Shown: piece by piece, positions 49,087 through 56,407 of the stretch
Layout: every line of letters starts with the position of its first letter
How positions within the stretch are numbered: position 1 is the first letter of the stretch
Assembly (NCBI RefSeq): GCF_004571195.1
Contig: NZ_CP038271.1
Coordinates: 62,001-126,000, forward strand
DNA length: 64,000 nucleotides
From: Legionella geestiana
GTDB taxonomy: Bacteria; Pseudomonadota; Gammaproteobacteria; Legionellales; Legionellaceae
Direction of reading: 5' to 3'
Notes under the pieces: model-generated
Told to the model about the DNA's origin: nothing
The model's database searches: none
What the model saw: the letters and a program-made list of their open reading frames with translations, nothing else
Program-made: the position numbers and the translations under genes

Positions 49087-49362
49087 AACGCCGTTGAAAA
49101 AATATATTAAATACAAGGCATTAAATGTAGCTGTGGCCAAGGATGCAAAGCCCGGCATCAGATGATGTGAGGGCATCCATTTCTGACTTGTGTGACGTAA
49201 TTAGCATTTCAAATACCTATGGTGCCTGTTTGACTACAGTGAGAAATAATTGGAATTATTTCCAGGTAATGGCGTTGTTTCATTGGTTTCCTTGTTCTGC
49301 AAATAAGCCATCCGCCTTTTAATTTTAGCCTTGCCGCCATTATTTTTTCAGGATGAACATCC

Positions 49363-49632
49363 ATGAGCGGTAGTGAACTGCCAAAGATAGTAGACAAAAC
49401 CTGGGATGATATTGAAGCGACCATTGCAGCGAATGAGGCCAGCGATTTGCCTGCCGGCATCAGGGAGTTCACGATTTCCTGTGTCCGTCTTGCTGTTTGG
49501 CTGACTAAAGCCCTGTTTGAGCAAAAAATAAAATTGTCCAACCTGGAGATATGTGCAAAAACCGATACCATTAACCAGCATTATTTAACTTTGGACAAAA
49601 TGATGCAATTTAACAACGAATTATTATTGTAG
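49363..49632 (+). pseudogene. Truncated IS66-type transposase start (TnpC N-terminus-like)
   Basis: The first ~55 residues (KIVDKTWDDIEATIAANEAS, then RLAVWLTKALFEQKIKLSNL) resemble the helical leader of IS66-type TnpC transposases in Legionella-like genomes, as I recall them. In an intact protein LSNL would lead into an LRxLxFGK segment; here it changes to an unrelated tail of about 28 residues and stops. The frame is intact for 89 codons, so it could also be a real small protein. Its 3' end overlaps the convergent methyltransferase gene by 52 nt. Two other IS66 relics occur in the window. Confidence 0.4.
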
Positions 49633-50600
49633 ATTCCTTCTATTCTGAAGGGGGAGCGCGCAAACAAATCTCTGAATTGTTGCTCCGTTCTTTCCCTTCC
49701 TTTAGTTATCGACATGATTAATACATCTTCAACAAATTTGAATTCCGGCGTATTTTCGTTGATAACGCTTTCAAAAACCATGAGCATAGCATCAATAGAC
49801 ATGGCATTGGCAATGTTATTCAAAATAATCAAGGCATTTTCATCGTCCCAGTCATGAAGAACACGTTTCAGTATGTAAAGATCAGCATCGGATGGAACAG
49901 ATTGAAAAAAATCACACGGTTTAAATAAACTGCGTGTTGCAAAACCTGCTGGCGGAACTAGAACGGATTTTTGAGTATGTTCAATTACATGTGATTGATC
50001 ACAAAAAACACCCTGTATTCCTGAGTTTTTGATAAGAATATTCCGTAATAACCCACCTTGGCCGCATCCAATATCCATAATCGTATGATACTGTGAATAA
50101 TCAACACAGCTGGAAAGAGTCTCTTCTTCAAATGCTGAATAATTAGACATGCCTTTATCAAATAGTTCCTGATAACCTGCTTGTGATTGCAAATATGGAA
50201 AAAACTCCATATTCAAAGCTTTTTTACAACCAGGCTCTCCAGTTTCCAGTGTGTAATCCAAGGCATCCAGGCAAGTGCTGAATACATCATGGCTAAACAC
50301 AAGCAAGTCGCGAACGGATTCATGTGCCGTGGAAACCATTAATTCTGATAATGGGGTTAATTGATAGCGACCGAAAGAGTCTGTTGCAAAAACAGCATGT
50401 TTTTCCAGCAACTTCAACAGGCGCATTAGCGCATTTTCATGTAAATTGAGCTTTTTTGCCAACTGTTCTGACGTGTGCGGACCATCCACCAGACAATCGG
50501 CGATTTTCAGCTTTGCAGCAACGCGCAATGCTTTGGGCAATACGTAAGAGTAAGCGATATGTATTAATTGTTCTCTGCTTGATGAATCCATTTTTTCCAT
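49581..50600 (-). CDS. SAM-dependent O-methyltransferase (plant/polyketide type, Methyltransf_2)
   Basis: The 339-residue enzyme has an N-terminal winged-helix dimerisation domain (KALRVAAKLKIADCLVDGPHTSEQLAKKLNLHENALMRLLKLL) and a C-terminal Rossmann domain: MDIGCGQGGLLRNIL for SAM, LYILKRVLHDWDDENALIIL around the catalytic His, and VFESVINENTPE. It belongs to the group containing caffeate, hydroxyneurosporene and polyketide O-methyltransferases. It starts 3 nt after another methyltransferase gene, so both form an operon. The AT-rich base use suggests acquisition. Confidence 0.88.
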   Translation of the reverse strand: MEKMDSSSREQLIHIAYSYVLPKALRVAAKLKIADCLVDGPHTSEQLAKKLNLHENALMRLLKLLEKHAVFATDSFGRYQLTPLSELMVSTAHESVRDLLVFSHDVFSTCLDALDYTLETGEPGCKKALNMEFFPYLQSQAGYQELFDKGMSNYSAFEEETLSSCVDYSQYHTIMDIGCGQGGLLRNILIKNSGIQGVFCDQSHVIEHTQKSVLVPPAGFATRSLFKPCDFFQSVPSDADLYILKRVLHDWDDENALIILNNIANAMSIDAMLMVFESVINENTPEFKFVEDVLIMSITKGRERTEQQFRDLFARSPFRIEGIYNNNSLLNCIILSKVK

Positions 50601-50603
50601 CCA

Positions 50604-51305
50604 TTAAATTTTCAAATCTTCTAATCGCCATAACCCAAGACTCTTATCCTCATACATGCCGTTGTTCTGCAGGCAACCTTCAACAATTAATTGATACGGT
50701 TTTGGTAAATTAAAAGGGGCTTTTTCCAGGTTTATCGGATACCAGTCACCTGTTGTGATATCTGTATTACCATGGCTTTTTGGAAAGGTGGTAGTTAACA
50801 ACCAGGAAGCACCTGATTTTTTGAAGTTTTTTAATGCTTTTAAACTGTCTTCATGGGAAAAATGAACCAGTGCATCCCGACACATAATGAGATCAGATGC
50901 TGGTAGTGGATCCCGGGTAATATCAGATTGAAAAAAAGTGAACGTATCGTTATCCTGATATCGAGATGTATGTTGCTGAATCAGGCTCTCAACGATGTCA
51001 ATACCGATATACCGTATGGAGGATAAGTTTAGTTGAGTAATCCAGTTCAAATCTCCACATGGTGCATCCAATAAAATCCTGATTTTATATGTTGTAAGTA
51101 ATTCGTTTAATTGCTTGTTTAACAAACGGGTTTCATGATGGCTTGATCCTTCACCAGAAACAGATTCTGTCGATCCCCAAAGCTTAAGAGAAAGAATTTT
51201 ATCAAAGGTTTCTTTCAAAGTATAAGAAACGCCATTATGTTTTTCTTTTTCAAAATACCGTGCATCAAAGGATACTTGGTCTCGACGTATTTTGTCATAT
51301 TCCAT
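50604..51305 (-). CDS. Class I SAM-dependent methyltransferase
   Basis: The 233-residue protein has a methyltransferase core with the SAM-binding motif ILLDAPCGDLNWI, the acidic end of strand two in YIGIDIVESLI, FFQSDITRDPLP, and LIMCRDALVHFSHED. The ending KPYQLIVEGC...SLGLWRL is seen in small FkbM/SAM-family enzymes of unknown target. It is the first full gene of a two-methyltransferase operon; short reading frames upstream may belong to the same transcript. Confidence 0.85.
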   Translation of the reverse strand: MEYDKIRRDQVSFDARYFEKEKHNGVSYTLKETFDKILSLKLWGSTESVSGEGSSHHETRLLNKQLNELLTTYKIRILLDAPCGDLNWITQLNLSSIRYIGIDIVESLIQQHTSRYQDNDTFTFFQSDITRDPLPASDLIMCRDALVHFSHEDSLKALKNFKKSGASWLLTTTFPKSHGNTDITTGDWYPINLEKAPFNLPKPYQLIVEGCLQNNGMYEDKSLGLWRLEDLKI

Positions 51306-51411
51306 TAGAACTAATTCCGTTAGCTGGCAAGCTAAGCAATCTATTGATTAAGCATATTGAAGTCAAGAGAGCTGCTGGTAGAACGCACTAAATCCTCATC
51401 ACATACACTTT

Positions 51412-51687
51412 TCATAGCTCACTACCTGCACAAAAAACGCGCCATTTTTGTAATGAATGCATAATGCCGGGGCACATGCCATTTTCAAGTACAAGCCAGT
51501 TCTCTTGTAATAACACTACCGGAAACCAGATGAACTGTGAATTTTCGGCAGTCATGCGTGACTATATAACCTGCAAGAAATTACCCTGTTGCCTTTACAT
51601 TTCATTTTGGAAGTAACAAATGACCTTGTAGCAGCAACCACCTTCAAACTTGAATATCACTCTCTTTATCTCAATACAGCGCAGCAT
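51412..51687 (-). pseudogene. Degraded reading frame upstream of the methyltransferases (GFA-like traces)
   Basis: One minus-strand frame from 51687 to 51412 carries protein-like sequence broken by two stop codons. The first piece contains KFEGGCCYKVICYF, and the last piece, from the ATG at 51555 (47 codons), contains FIWFPVVLLQENWLVLENG and WRVFCAG. The order GGCC ... FCAG recalls zinc-binding GFA proteins, as at 24086, but only loosely. The last piece overlaps, through ATGA, a 24-codon frame (51415-51341) ending NMLNQ. The rest of the 51306-51948 gap shows nothing I can support. Confidence 0.3.
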
Positions 51688-51948
51688 AATAGATAAAGTG
51701 TTTTAGAGTGCCTGGTGTTTCTATAATAAGCAGTCTTGACCAGTCTATTGACTTGCCTGCGATATGTGCGCGCCCTGGGTCAGGAATTATACGAGCTATT
51801 TTTCCGCATTGTTAAACAATATTGATTGAGTGATTTTTGAAGTTATTATATTATGAAATTGGATAAAATTTTTCTGTTGTACATCAGGAGTTATGGATAC
51901 TAATCCACATCGAGCCGCATGAAATGGCAGGTTTGTCATGGGGAGACT

Positions 51949-52746
51949 ATGTCAAAAGATGTTTTTTTTCGCACGCTTTCAGAGCAGTGTTACGTGCACG
52001 TACCTTTTAAAGTGCCTCACGGCGCGGTTGATTTAGCAGTAGCGGCTTTTTTCCGTTTTTTGCAAGCACCAGCAGCCATAAAAACGCACATTGACTTCAG
52101 CATTGCACCTTTGCATCGCCGCGGTGATGTGGGTTATAAACACCGTCTCGCGACCGATGACATCTATAACGATGACAAAGAATTTTTTCATTATCATCCA
52201 GCGATAGAAAGCCACTATGCCGATTTTTTATGCGAGAACCCAGTGGTTGCGGATTTGATTCAATGTGCACGACCTCTATGGGACGCGACGGCCACCACTG
52301 TCCGCGAGACGCTGACGCGTTTTGAGAAGCATTCACCCGGTATTGTGAACCGTGTTTTTGACACCACAAATCCGCATATCCTCCTTCGTTTTTTGAAGTA
52401 CGACTGGACTGACTCGGGAAGAAATCTTGCGAAACCACACTTTGATGCCGGTTCCTGCACACTTGCGATTGCCGAAAGCACGCAGGGTCTGCGTATTGGT
52501 CGTGATGCAGACACTTTAAGTCTTGTGAACCATCGACCCGGTCAAGCGATATTCATGTTTTCCTCCAATTATCGGCAATTACTTCAGAATGATGCCTTTC
52601 AGCCTGGCTGGCATGATGTAATTCAAATCGATGACACCCTTAAGGGGCGGCCTTTTTCGCGTTGGGCCATTGTTGCTTTTATCGAAGCCCATGGTGTAAA
52701 AGCGCTGTCGCGCAATGAGACCCATAAGTGGGCATTAAACGGTTAG
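51949..52746 (+). CDS. 2-oxoglutarate/Fe(II)-dependent oxygenase (isopenicillin N synthase-like)
   Basis: The 265-residue enzyme has the facial triad His164-x-Asp166 (KPHFDAGSC) and His222 (GWHDVI), followed by Arg238 in FSRWAIVAFIEAHG as the 2-oxoglutarate contact. The double-stranded beta-helix core is framed by ILLRFLKYDW and RPGQAIFMFSSNY. The substrate is unknown; this group hydroxylates or oxidises small molecules or peptides. The ATG at 51949 follows GGGGAG; an ATG ten codons earlier lacks an SD. It is divergent from the methyltransferase operon. Confidence 0.85.
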   Translation: MSKDVFFRTLSEQCYVHVPFKVPHGAVDLAVAAFFRFLQAPAAIKTHIDFSIAPLHRRGDVGYKHRLATDDIYNDDKEFFHYHPAIESHYADFLCENPVVADLIQCARPLWDATATTVRETLTRFEKHSPGIVNRVFDTTNPHILLRFLKYDWTDSGRNLAKPHFDAGSCTLAIAESTQGLRIGRDADTLSLVNHRPGQAIFMFSSNYRQLLQNDAFQPGWHDVIQIDDTLKGRPFSRWAIVAFIEAHGVKALSRNETHKWALNG

Positions 52747-52831
52747 GTCACTCATCGCTGTCGGGATGACAAGGTATTTTGCATCGACTATCTTTAGTAT
52801 CAGGATTACCTGTATAAACGGATAAGTAAAC

Positions 52832-53065
52832 ATGCAAAAATTGTATCTGCATATAGCTTTCGGGTTGCTGTTTTCCGTCGCATCATCTGTCGCGTTATCG
52901 CTGTCAGAATCTGCTATACAATCGCAGCAGGATATTCAGGATGCATGCCGGGCGCAGGTAAGTGCGCAATGCATGAGCAAGCGCTGCCCGGATAAAGTGG
53001 ACGATAACTGCAAAAAAGTCTGTGATGACATGGCAGATAATCAGTGCCGCTGGGCAGGTGAGTAG
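52832..53065 (+). CDS. Small exported Cys-rich protein
   Basis: The 77-residue product has a signal peptide (LHIAFGLLFSVASSVALS) and a mature part of ~50 residues with six cysteines (DACRAQVSAQCMSKRCPDKV, then CKKVCDDMADNQCRW). The spacing suggests a small disulfide-bonded fold. It follows the oxygenase gene and converges with the LRR gene, with a 5-nt gap. Function unknown. Confidence 0.65.
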   Translation: MQKLYLHIAFGLLFSVASSVALSLSESAIQSQQDIQDACRAQVSAQCMSKRCPDKVDDNCKKVCDDMADNQCRWAGE

Positions 53066-53070
53066 GGCGG

Positions 53071-54195
53071 TTAACGCCTCATTGGCGCGTTTCCTTCCAT
53101 TTCAAGCCATTTCAAGCGGGGATTTGCAGCAAGCGCTTCGCGACCGGCTTGACCAATGAGGTTATAGCGGACTCCAAGCCCATAAAGGCTCGTGTTTTGT
53201 GACAGCGCAAGAGCACCCGCATCACCAATTCTGTTGTTATCAAGGAAGAGAATTTCAAGCGTAGAAGACTCCGCAAGAATGATGGCGCCCTCATCATCAA
53301 TGCCGGTGTTCTGCAAGGTAACCGCAAACAGTGAGGGATTAAGGCTGACCGCTCGCAAGCCCTTCACGCCCGCGTGATTCTTCGGCACCTCGCACCCCAA
53401 AAGATTAGCAAAAACCAACCGTTTAAGCCCCTGAAGGCGCGCTACGTTCATGAGGCCTTCATCGTTAATGCCGGTATTACGGAGAATGAGCTCTGAGAGT
53501 TGATTCATGCCTGCAATAGCTTCTGCGCTCTGATTTCCGAGGTTTGAGCACTGAACGTAAAACCTGCGAAGCTGTGCCATTGTGGCAATGGCCCGCAGCG
53601 CAGAAGGGCGCAGGGAAGTATCAAAAAAGTTAAGTTCGGTGAGACTCCTGTTTCCTGCAAGTGCACCTATGCCTCGTGTATCAAATACATCGCCGCTGAT
53701 GCTGAGCGCCTCAAGAGAGGTATTTGCAGCAATTTCGAGGGCGGTATCGACTCCCAGTTTTTCATGACCAATTCCGAGATGGCGAATGTTTTTATTCTGA
53801 ACAATCGCTATGATGCCTGCATCATGAACTTCGCTCGCATCAAGCGATAAAGCAACAAGATGCGGGTTCTGTGCGAGTGCCATGGCTCCGGCATCTTTAA
53901 TGGGGTTATGGGAGAGAAAGAGAATCGCAACAGAGGTATCGACTGCCAGTACAGCCGCACCTCGTTCGGTAATGTGATTATCGTCTAAATCAAGTCCTAT
54001 GACGTGGTGTTTTTTCGCAAAAGCCTTAACAGGAGCAATGTCCTCATCATTGAGATTGCAGGAATATAACGAGAGAAAATCAGCCCATGGCTCGTAGTGT
54101 GCCTCAAGATTGTCAATACAGGGGTTGGCCGCGAAAGCTGAAATCATGGATAACAGGCAGGTAAGCGCCAGAGCGCACGTTAATTTTCGTTTCAT
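53071..54195 (-). CDS. Exported leucine-rich-repeat protein (RNase-inhibitor type)
   Basis: The 374-residue protein has a signal peptide (ALALTCLLSMISAFA) and about twelve ~24-28-residue repeats of the form ALSLDASEVHDAGIIAIVQN or ILFLDNNRIGDAGALALSQN. The phase GAxALAxNxxLxxLxLxxNxIgDeG is the ribonuclease-inhibitor class of LRR. The signal peptide distinguishes it from cytosolic Leg-type LRR effectors and suggests type II secretion or a periplasmic place. The start codon lies 4 nt from a hairpin element whose arm holds the only SD-like sequence. Confidence 0.85.
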   Translation of the reverse strand: MKRKLTCALALTCLLSMISAFAANPCIDNLEAHYEPWADFLSLYSCNLNDEDIAPVKAFAKKHHVIGLDLDDNHITERGAAVLAVDTSVAILFLSHNPIKDAGAMALAQNPHLVALSLDASEVHDAGIIAIVQNKNIRHLGIGHEKLGVDTALEIAANTSLEALSISGDVFDTRGIGALAGNRSLTELNFFDTSLRPSALRAIATMAQLRRFYVQCSNLGNQSAEAIAGMNQLSELILRNTGINDEGLMNVARLQGLKRLVFANLLGCEVPKNHAGVKGLRAVSLNPSLFAVTLQNTGIDDEGAIILAESSTLEILFLDNNRIGDAGALALSQNTSLYGLGVRYNLIGQAGREALAANPRLKWLEMEGNAPMRR

Positions 54196-54198
54196 CTG

Positions 54199-54276
54199 TT
54201 AAATTCCCTGTAAGTACGCCTTCCTATACCCAAAGAGGGTATACTAGAGCCTGTCTTAACTCCACAGGGAATTTAA
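54199..54276. repeat. 78-bp palindromic element with 13-bp terminal inverted repeats
   Basis: The ends TTAAATTCCCTGT (54199-54211) and ACAGGGAATTTAA (54264-54276) are exact reverse complements. Inside lies a second palindrome, TATACCC-AAAGA-GGGTATA (54225-54243). The element fills most of the divergent gap between the LRR gene and dus. It looks like a small miniature element or a regulatory hairpin: read toward the LRR gene, AGGGA in the arm would be its ribosome site. Confidence 0.7.
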
Positions 54277-54331
54277 GTGCTATTTTCACTTCCCATCATG
54301 AAAGGATGGGCGCTTTTAAGGCAGCCTCTTA

Positions 54332-55288
54332 ATGCGTGATTTTCTGAACACTCCCTTTAAAATAGGAAGCCTCACCCTCAAAAGCAGGCTGATTCAAGGG
54401 CCGCTGGCGGGATTCAGCTGCGCACCTTTCAGAGAGCTTTTTTACCTGTTTGAACCACCGGCGTACTGTGTCTCAGAAATGCTCTCAGCGCATGATGTCG
54501 TGCATAAACATGAACTCCAGTCGCGCTATCTTCGGCGCTCACTTAAAGAAAGTATCCTTTGTTACCAAATTTCTGGAAATGATGCGCGCTTGATGACAGA
54601 GGCCGCCATCCGTCTGGAGGCACTCGGTGCAGATATGATTGATATCAACTGCGGCTGTCCAAAGGCCAAAATTCGCAAAAAAGGGGCGGGAAGTGCTTTG
54701 CTCGAGGCTCCGGAAACGCTTGCGGTGATTGTGTCGAGCATTAAAAAAAGCATTCGCTGTCCACTGAGTGTGAAAATCCGCCTTCAGGGAGAGGCGCCAG
54801 ACCTCGAGCTTGTTAAAAGGCTTGAGGATGCAGGCGCCGATGCGTTGATTATTCATGGAAGGCGCTGGCAGGATAATTATGACACTCCCGTAGATTTTCA
54901 GCAGATTGCAGCCTTGAAACAACAGACAAAGCTGCCGGTAATTGCGAATGGGGATATTTGTGACTACGAAAGCGCAGAAGCAGCATGGCGTGCCACACGC
55001 ACTGATGCCTTGATGATTGCAAGAGCCGGAACGGGAAAGCCGTGGCTGTATGCATCCTTGTTAAAGGGTTCAGTCCATTCTCCAACAATAGCGCATCGCA
55101 TTGAGCTGTTCATGATGCACCTTGAGGGACTTGCCGAATTAGAGAGCGAATACCAGGCCGTTTTACAAAGCAAAAAACTGGTGCGCTATTATTTTAAAGC
55201 AGTATTGACGGCTGATTTCCTGCAGGTTTTTTATAATCAGCGTGATTTGATGAGCATAGAAAAAATGCTTGCTCATCAATTGGTTTAG
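54332..55288 (+). CDS. tRNA-dihydrouridine synthase
   Basis: This FMN enzyme reduces specific uridines in tRNA. The 318-residue protein has IQGPLAGFSCAPFRELF at the barrel start, DMIDINCGCPKAKIRKKGAGSALL with the catalytic Cys109, SVKIRLQG, ADALIIHGRR and VIANGDICDYESA in the FMN-phosphate region. The usual LGCP is CGCP here. It belongs to the DusB/DusC side rather than DusA by length, but I do not assign a letter. Confidence 0.9.
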   Translation: MRDFLNTPFKIGSLTLKSRLIQGPLAGFSCAPFRELFYLFEPPAYCVSEMLSAHDVVHKHELQSRYLRRSLKESILCYQISGNDARLMTEAAIRLEALGADMIDINCGCPKAKIRKKGAGSALLEAPETLAVIVSSIKKSIRCPLSVKIRLQGEAPDLELVKRLEDAGADALIIHGRRWQDNYDTPVDFQQIAALKQQTKLPVIANGDICDYESAEAAWRATRTDALMIARAGTGKPWLYASLLKGSVHSPTIAHRIELFMMHLEGLAELESEYQAVLQSKKLVRYYFKAVLTADFLQVFYNQRDLMSIEKMLAHQLV

Positions 55289-55324
55289 AGTATCTTCCCC
55301 TATAAAAAATGACCAGGAAAGCAA

Positions 55325-55861
55325 ATGAATATCATTGAAACTGAAAGATTAATTCTGAGAACCTGGGAGGAGGGTGATGTGAGCAATTATTATTCACTCA
55401 ATCAAGACCCAAAAGTGGTTGAGTTTTTACTCAATATGACCTCAATAAGCCAGGCGCAGACATTTATCGAAAAAATGAATCACCAGTTTCATGCTCATGG
55501 ATACACTTTATTTGCACTGGAAGAAAAACAATCTGGAAAGCTGATTGGGTTTGCAGGGTTAAATGCCCCAGCATGGAGTGAAAAATTCACCCCATGTGTT
55601 GAAATTGGCTGGCGATTGAGCTCGGCCTTTTGGGGAAATGGTTATGCAACAGAGGCTGCCAAAGCCGTTCTGGCTTATGGATTTAAAACGTGTGCGCTGG
55701 AAGAAATTCTTGCGTGGACTGTTCCAGAAAATTTCAAATCCATACGTGTGATGGAAAAAATAGGGATGGCGCGAGATTTAAAGAGTGATTTTAATCATCC
55801 CGAGATCCCTGAAAGCCATCGACTCTCAAAACACATACTTTATAGAATTAAGCGCAAATAG
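55325..55861 (+). CDS. GNAT acetyltransferase, RimJ/RimL type
   Basis: The 178-residue protein shows IETERLILRTWEEGDVSNYYSLNQDPKV at the start, EIGWRLSSAFWGNGYATEAAKAVLAYGF at the acetyl-CoA site, and NFKSIRVMEKIGMA. This is the RimJ/RimL-like branch, acting on protein N-termini or small molecules. AGGAAA precedes the ATG. It starts 36 nt after dus. The codon use is more AT-rich than dus. Confidence 0.9.
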   Translation: MNIIETERLILRTWEEGDVSNYYSLNQDPKVVEFLLNMTSISQAQTFIEKMNHQFHAHGYTLFALEEKQSGKLIGFAGLNAPAWSEKFTPCVEIGWRLSSAFWGNGYATEAAKAVLAYGFKTCALEEILAWTVPENFKSIRVMEKIGMARDLKSDFNHPEIPESHRLSKHILYRIKRK

Positions 55862-55889
55862 TTTCATGCGTAAAATCCCTTAAAATTAA

Positions 55890-56252
55890 TTATTTTTTTA
55901 ATTTCTTTGAATCAAGATGGGGTTTAGGTATATCGACCGTCAGAACCTGTGATTGATACATGCTGTGTTTAAGTCCCCCCTTTATCTCCCTGTCAACATA
56001 GTCAGGTAACGATGCAAGATTATTATCTCTGATTATATCTAAACGGGTAGCAGACAGATTTTCTGCACTAAAAATGAAAGCGGGAACAGCGTAAGCGCTC
56101 AGTAAACCACCCCTGCCGCAAGCATCCTCTATTCCCTCATTGAAACCTGCAAACAACACAAGGTCGATGTATTTGCATGGCTCAAATACACCCTGACCAA
56201 CATCCGAAATGCAAAAACCATCGAACAACTCGAAAAACTCCTGCCCTGCCAT
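55890..56252 (-). CDS. Doubtful open frame of 120 codons
   Basis: The frame is open but its first ~65 codons lie antisense to an IS66 transposase relic with strong protein similarity, so that half is probably a shadow. The last ~55 residues (IIRDNNLASLPDYVDREIKG, SQVLTVDIPKPHLD) do not overlap the relic and look more protein-like; they may be the end of a gene cut by the insertion. I would not rely on it as a gene. Confidence 0.25.
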   Translation of the reverse strand: MAGQEFFELFDGFCISDVGQGVFEPCKYIDLVLFAGFNEGIEDACGRGGLLSAYAVPAFIFSAENLSATRLDIIRDNNLASLPDYVDREIKGGLKHSMYQSQVLTVDIPKPHLDSKKLKK

Positions 56253-56312
56253 ATCGATCGGAACCTGCTGGCTGATATGCGGAGTCTGCTCGTGTTTTCA
56301 ACCCCTGAATAG
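56043..56312 (+). pseudogene. IS66-family transposase TnpC C-terminal relic
   Basis: One plus-strand frame reads SGNSVSAQ, a stop at 56103-56105, then TTPAASILYSLIETCKQHKV, WLKYTLTNIRNAKTIEQLEK and LLPCHIDRNL before TAG at 56310. The order N-x-S (here GNS)...ILYSLIETCK...YTLTNI...LLP is the characteristic C-terminus of IS66 TnpC (typically AAAIYSLIETCKLNGVDPYA-like). The upstream part of the transposase is missing and at least one stop interrupts it. Confidence 0.75.
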
Positions 56313-56407
56313 GTGGGGTTTACTGAGCGCTTACGTTGAATTATCTACTTGACTGTGTTAAAATTGCGCAGATATTCACTAGAATGCACCCCGAAAGAGG
56401 TTATAAG

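Noticed and set aside
49120-49200. Possible further copy of the dispersed repeat (AAAGCCCGGCATCAG)
   Set aside because: Only about 12-15 bases match and the GTAGGCTGGG start is missing; too weak to list.
56300-56320. AACCCC-N9-GGGGTT hairpin as a terminator
   Set aside because: The stem is only 6 bp and no T-run follows.
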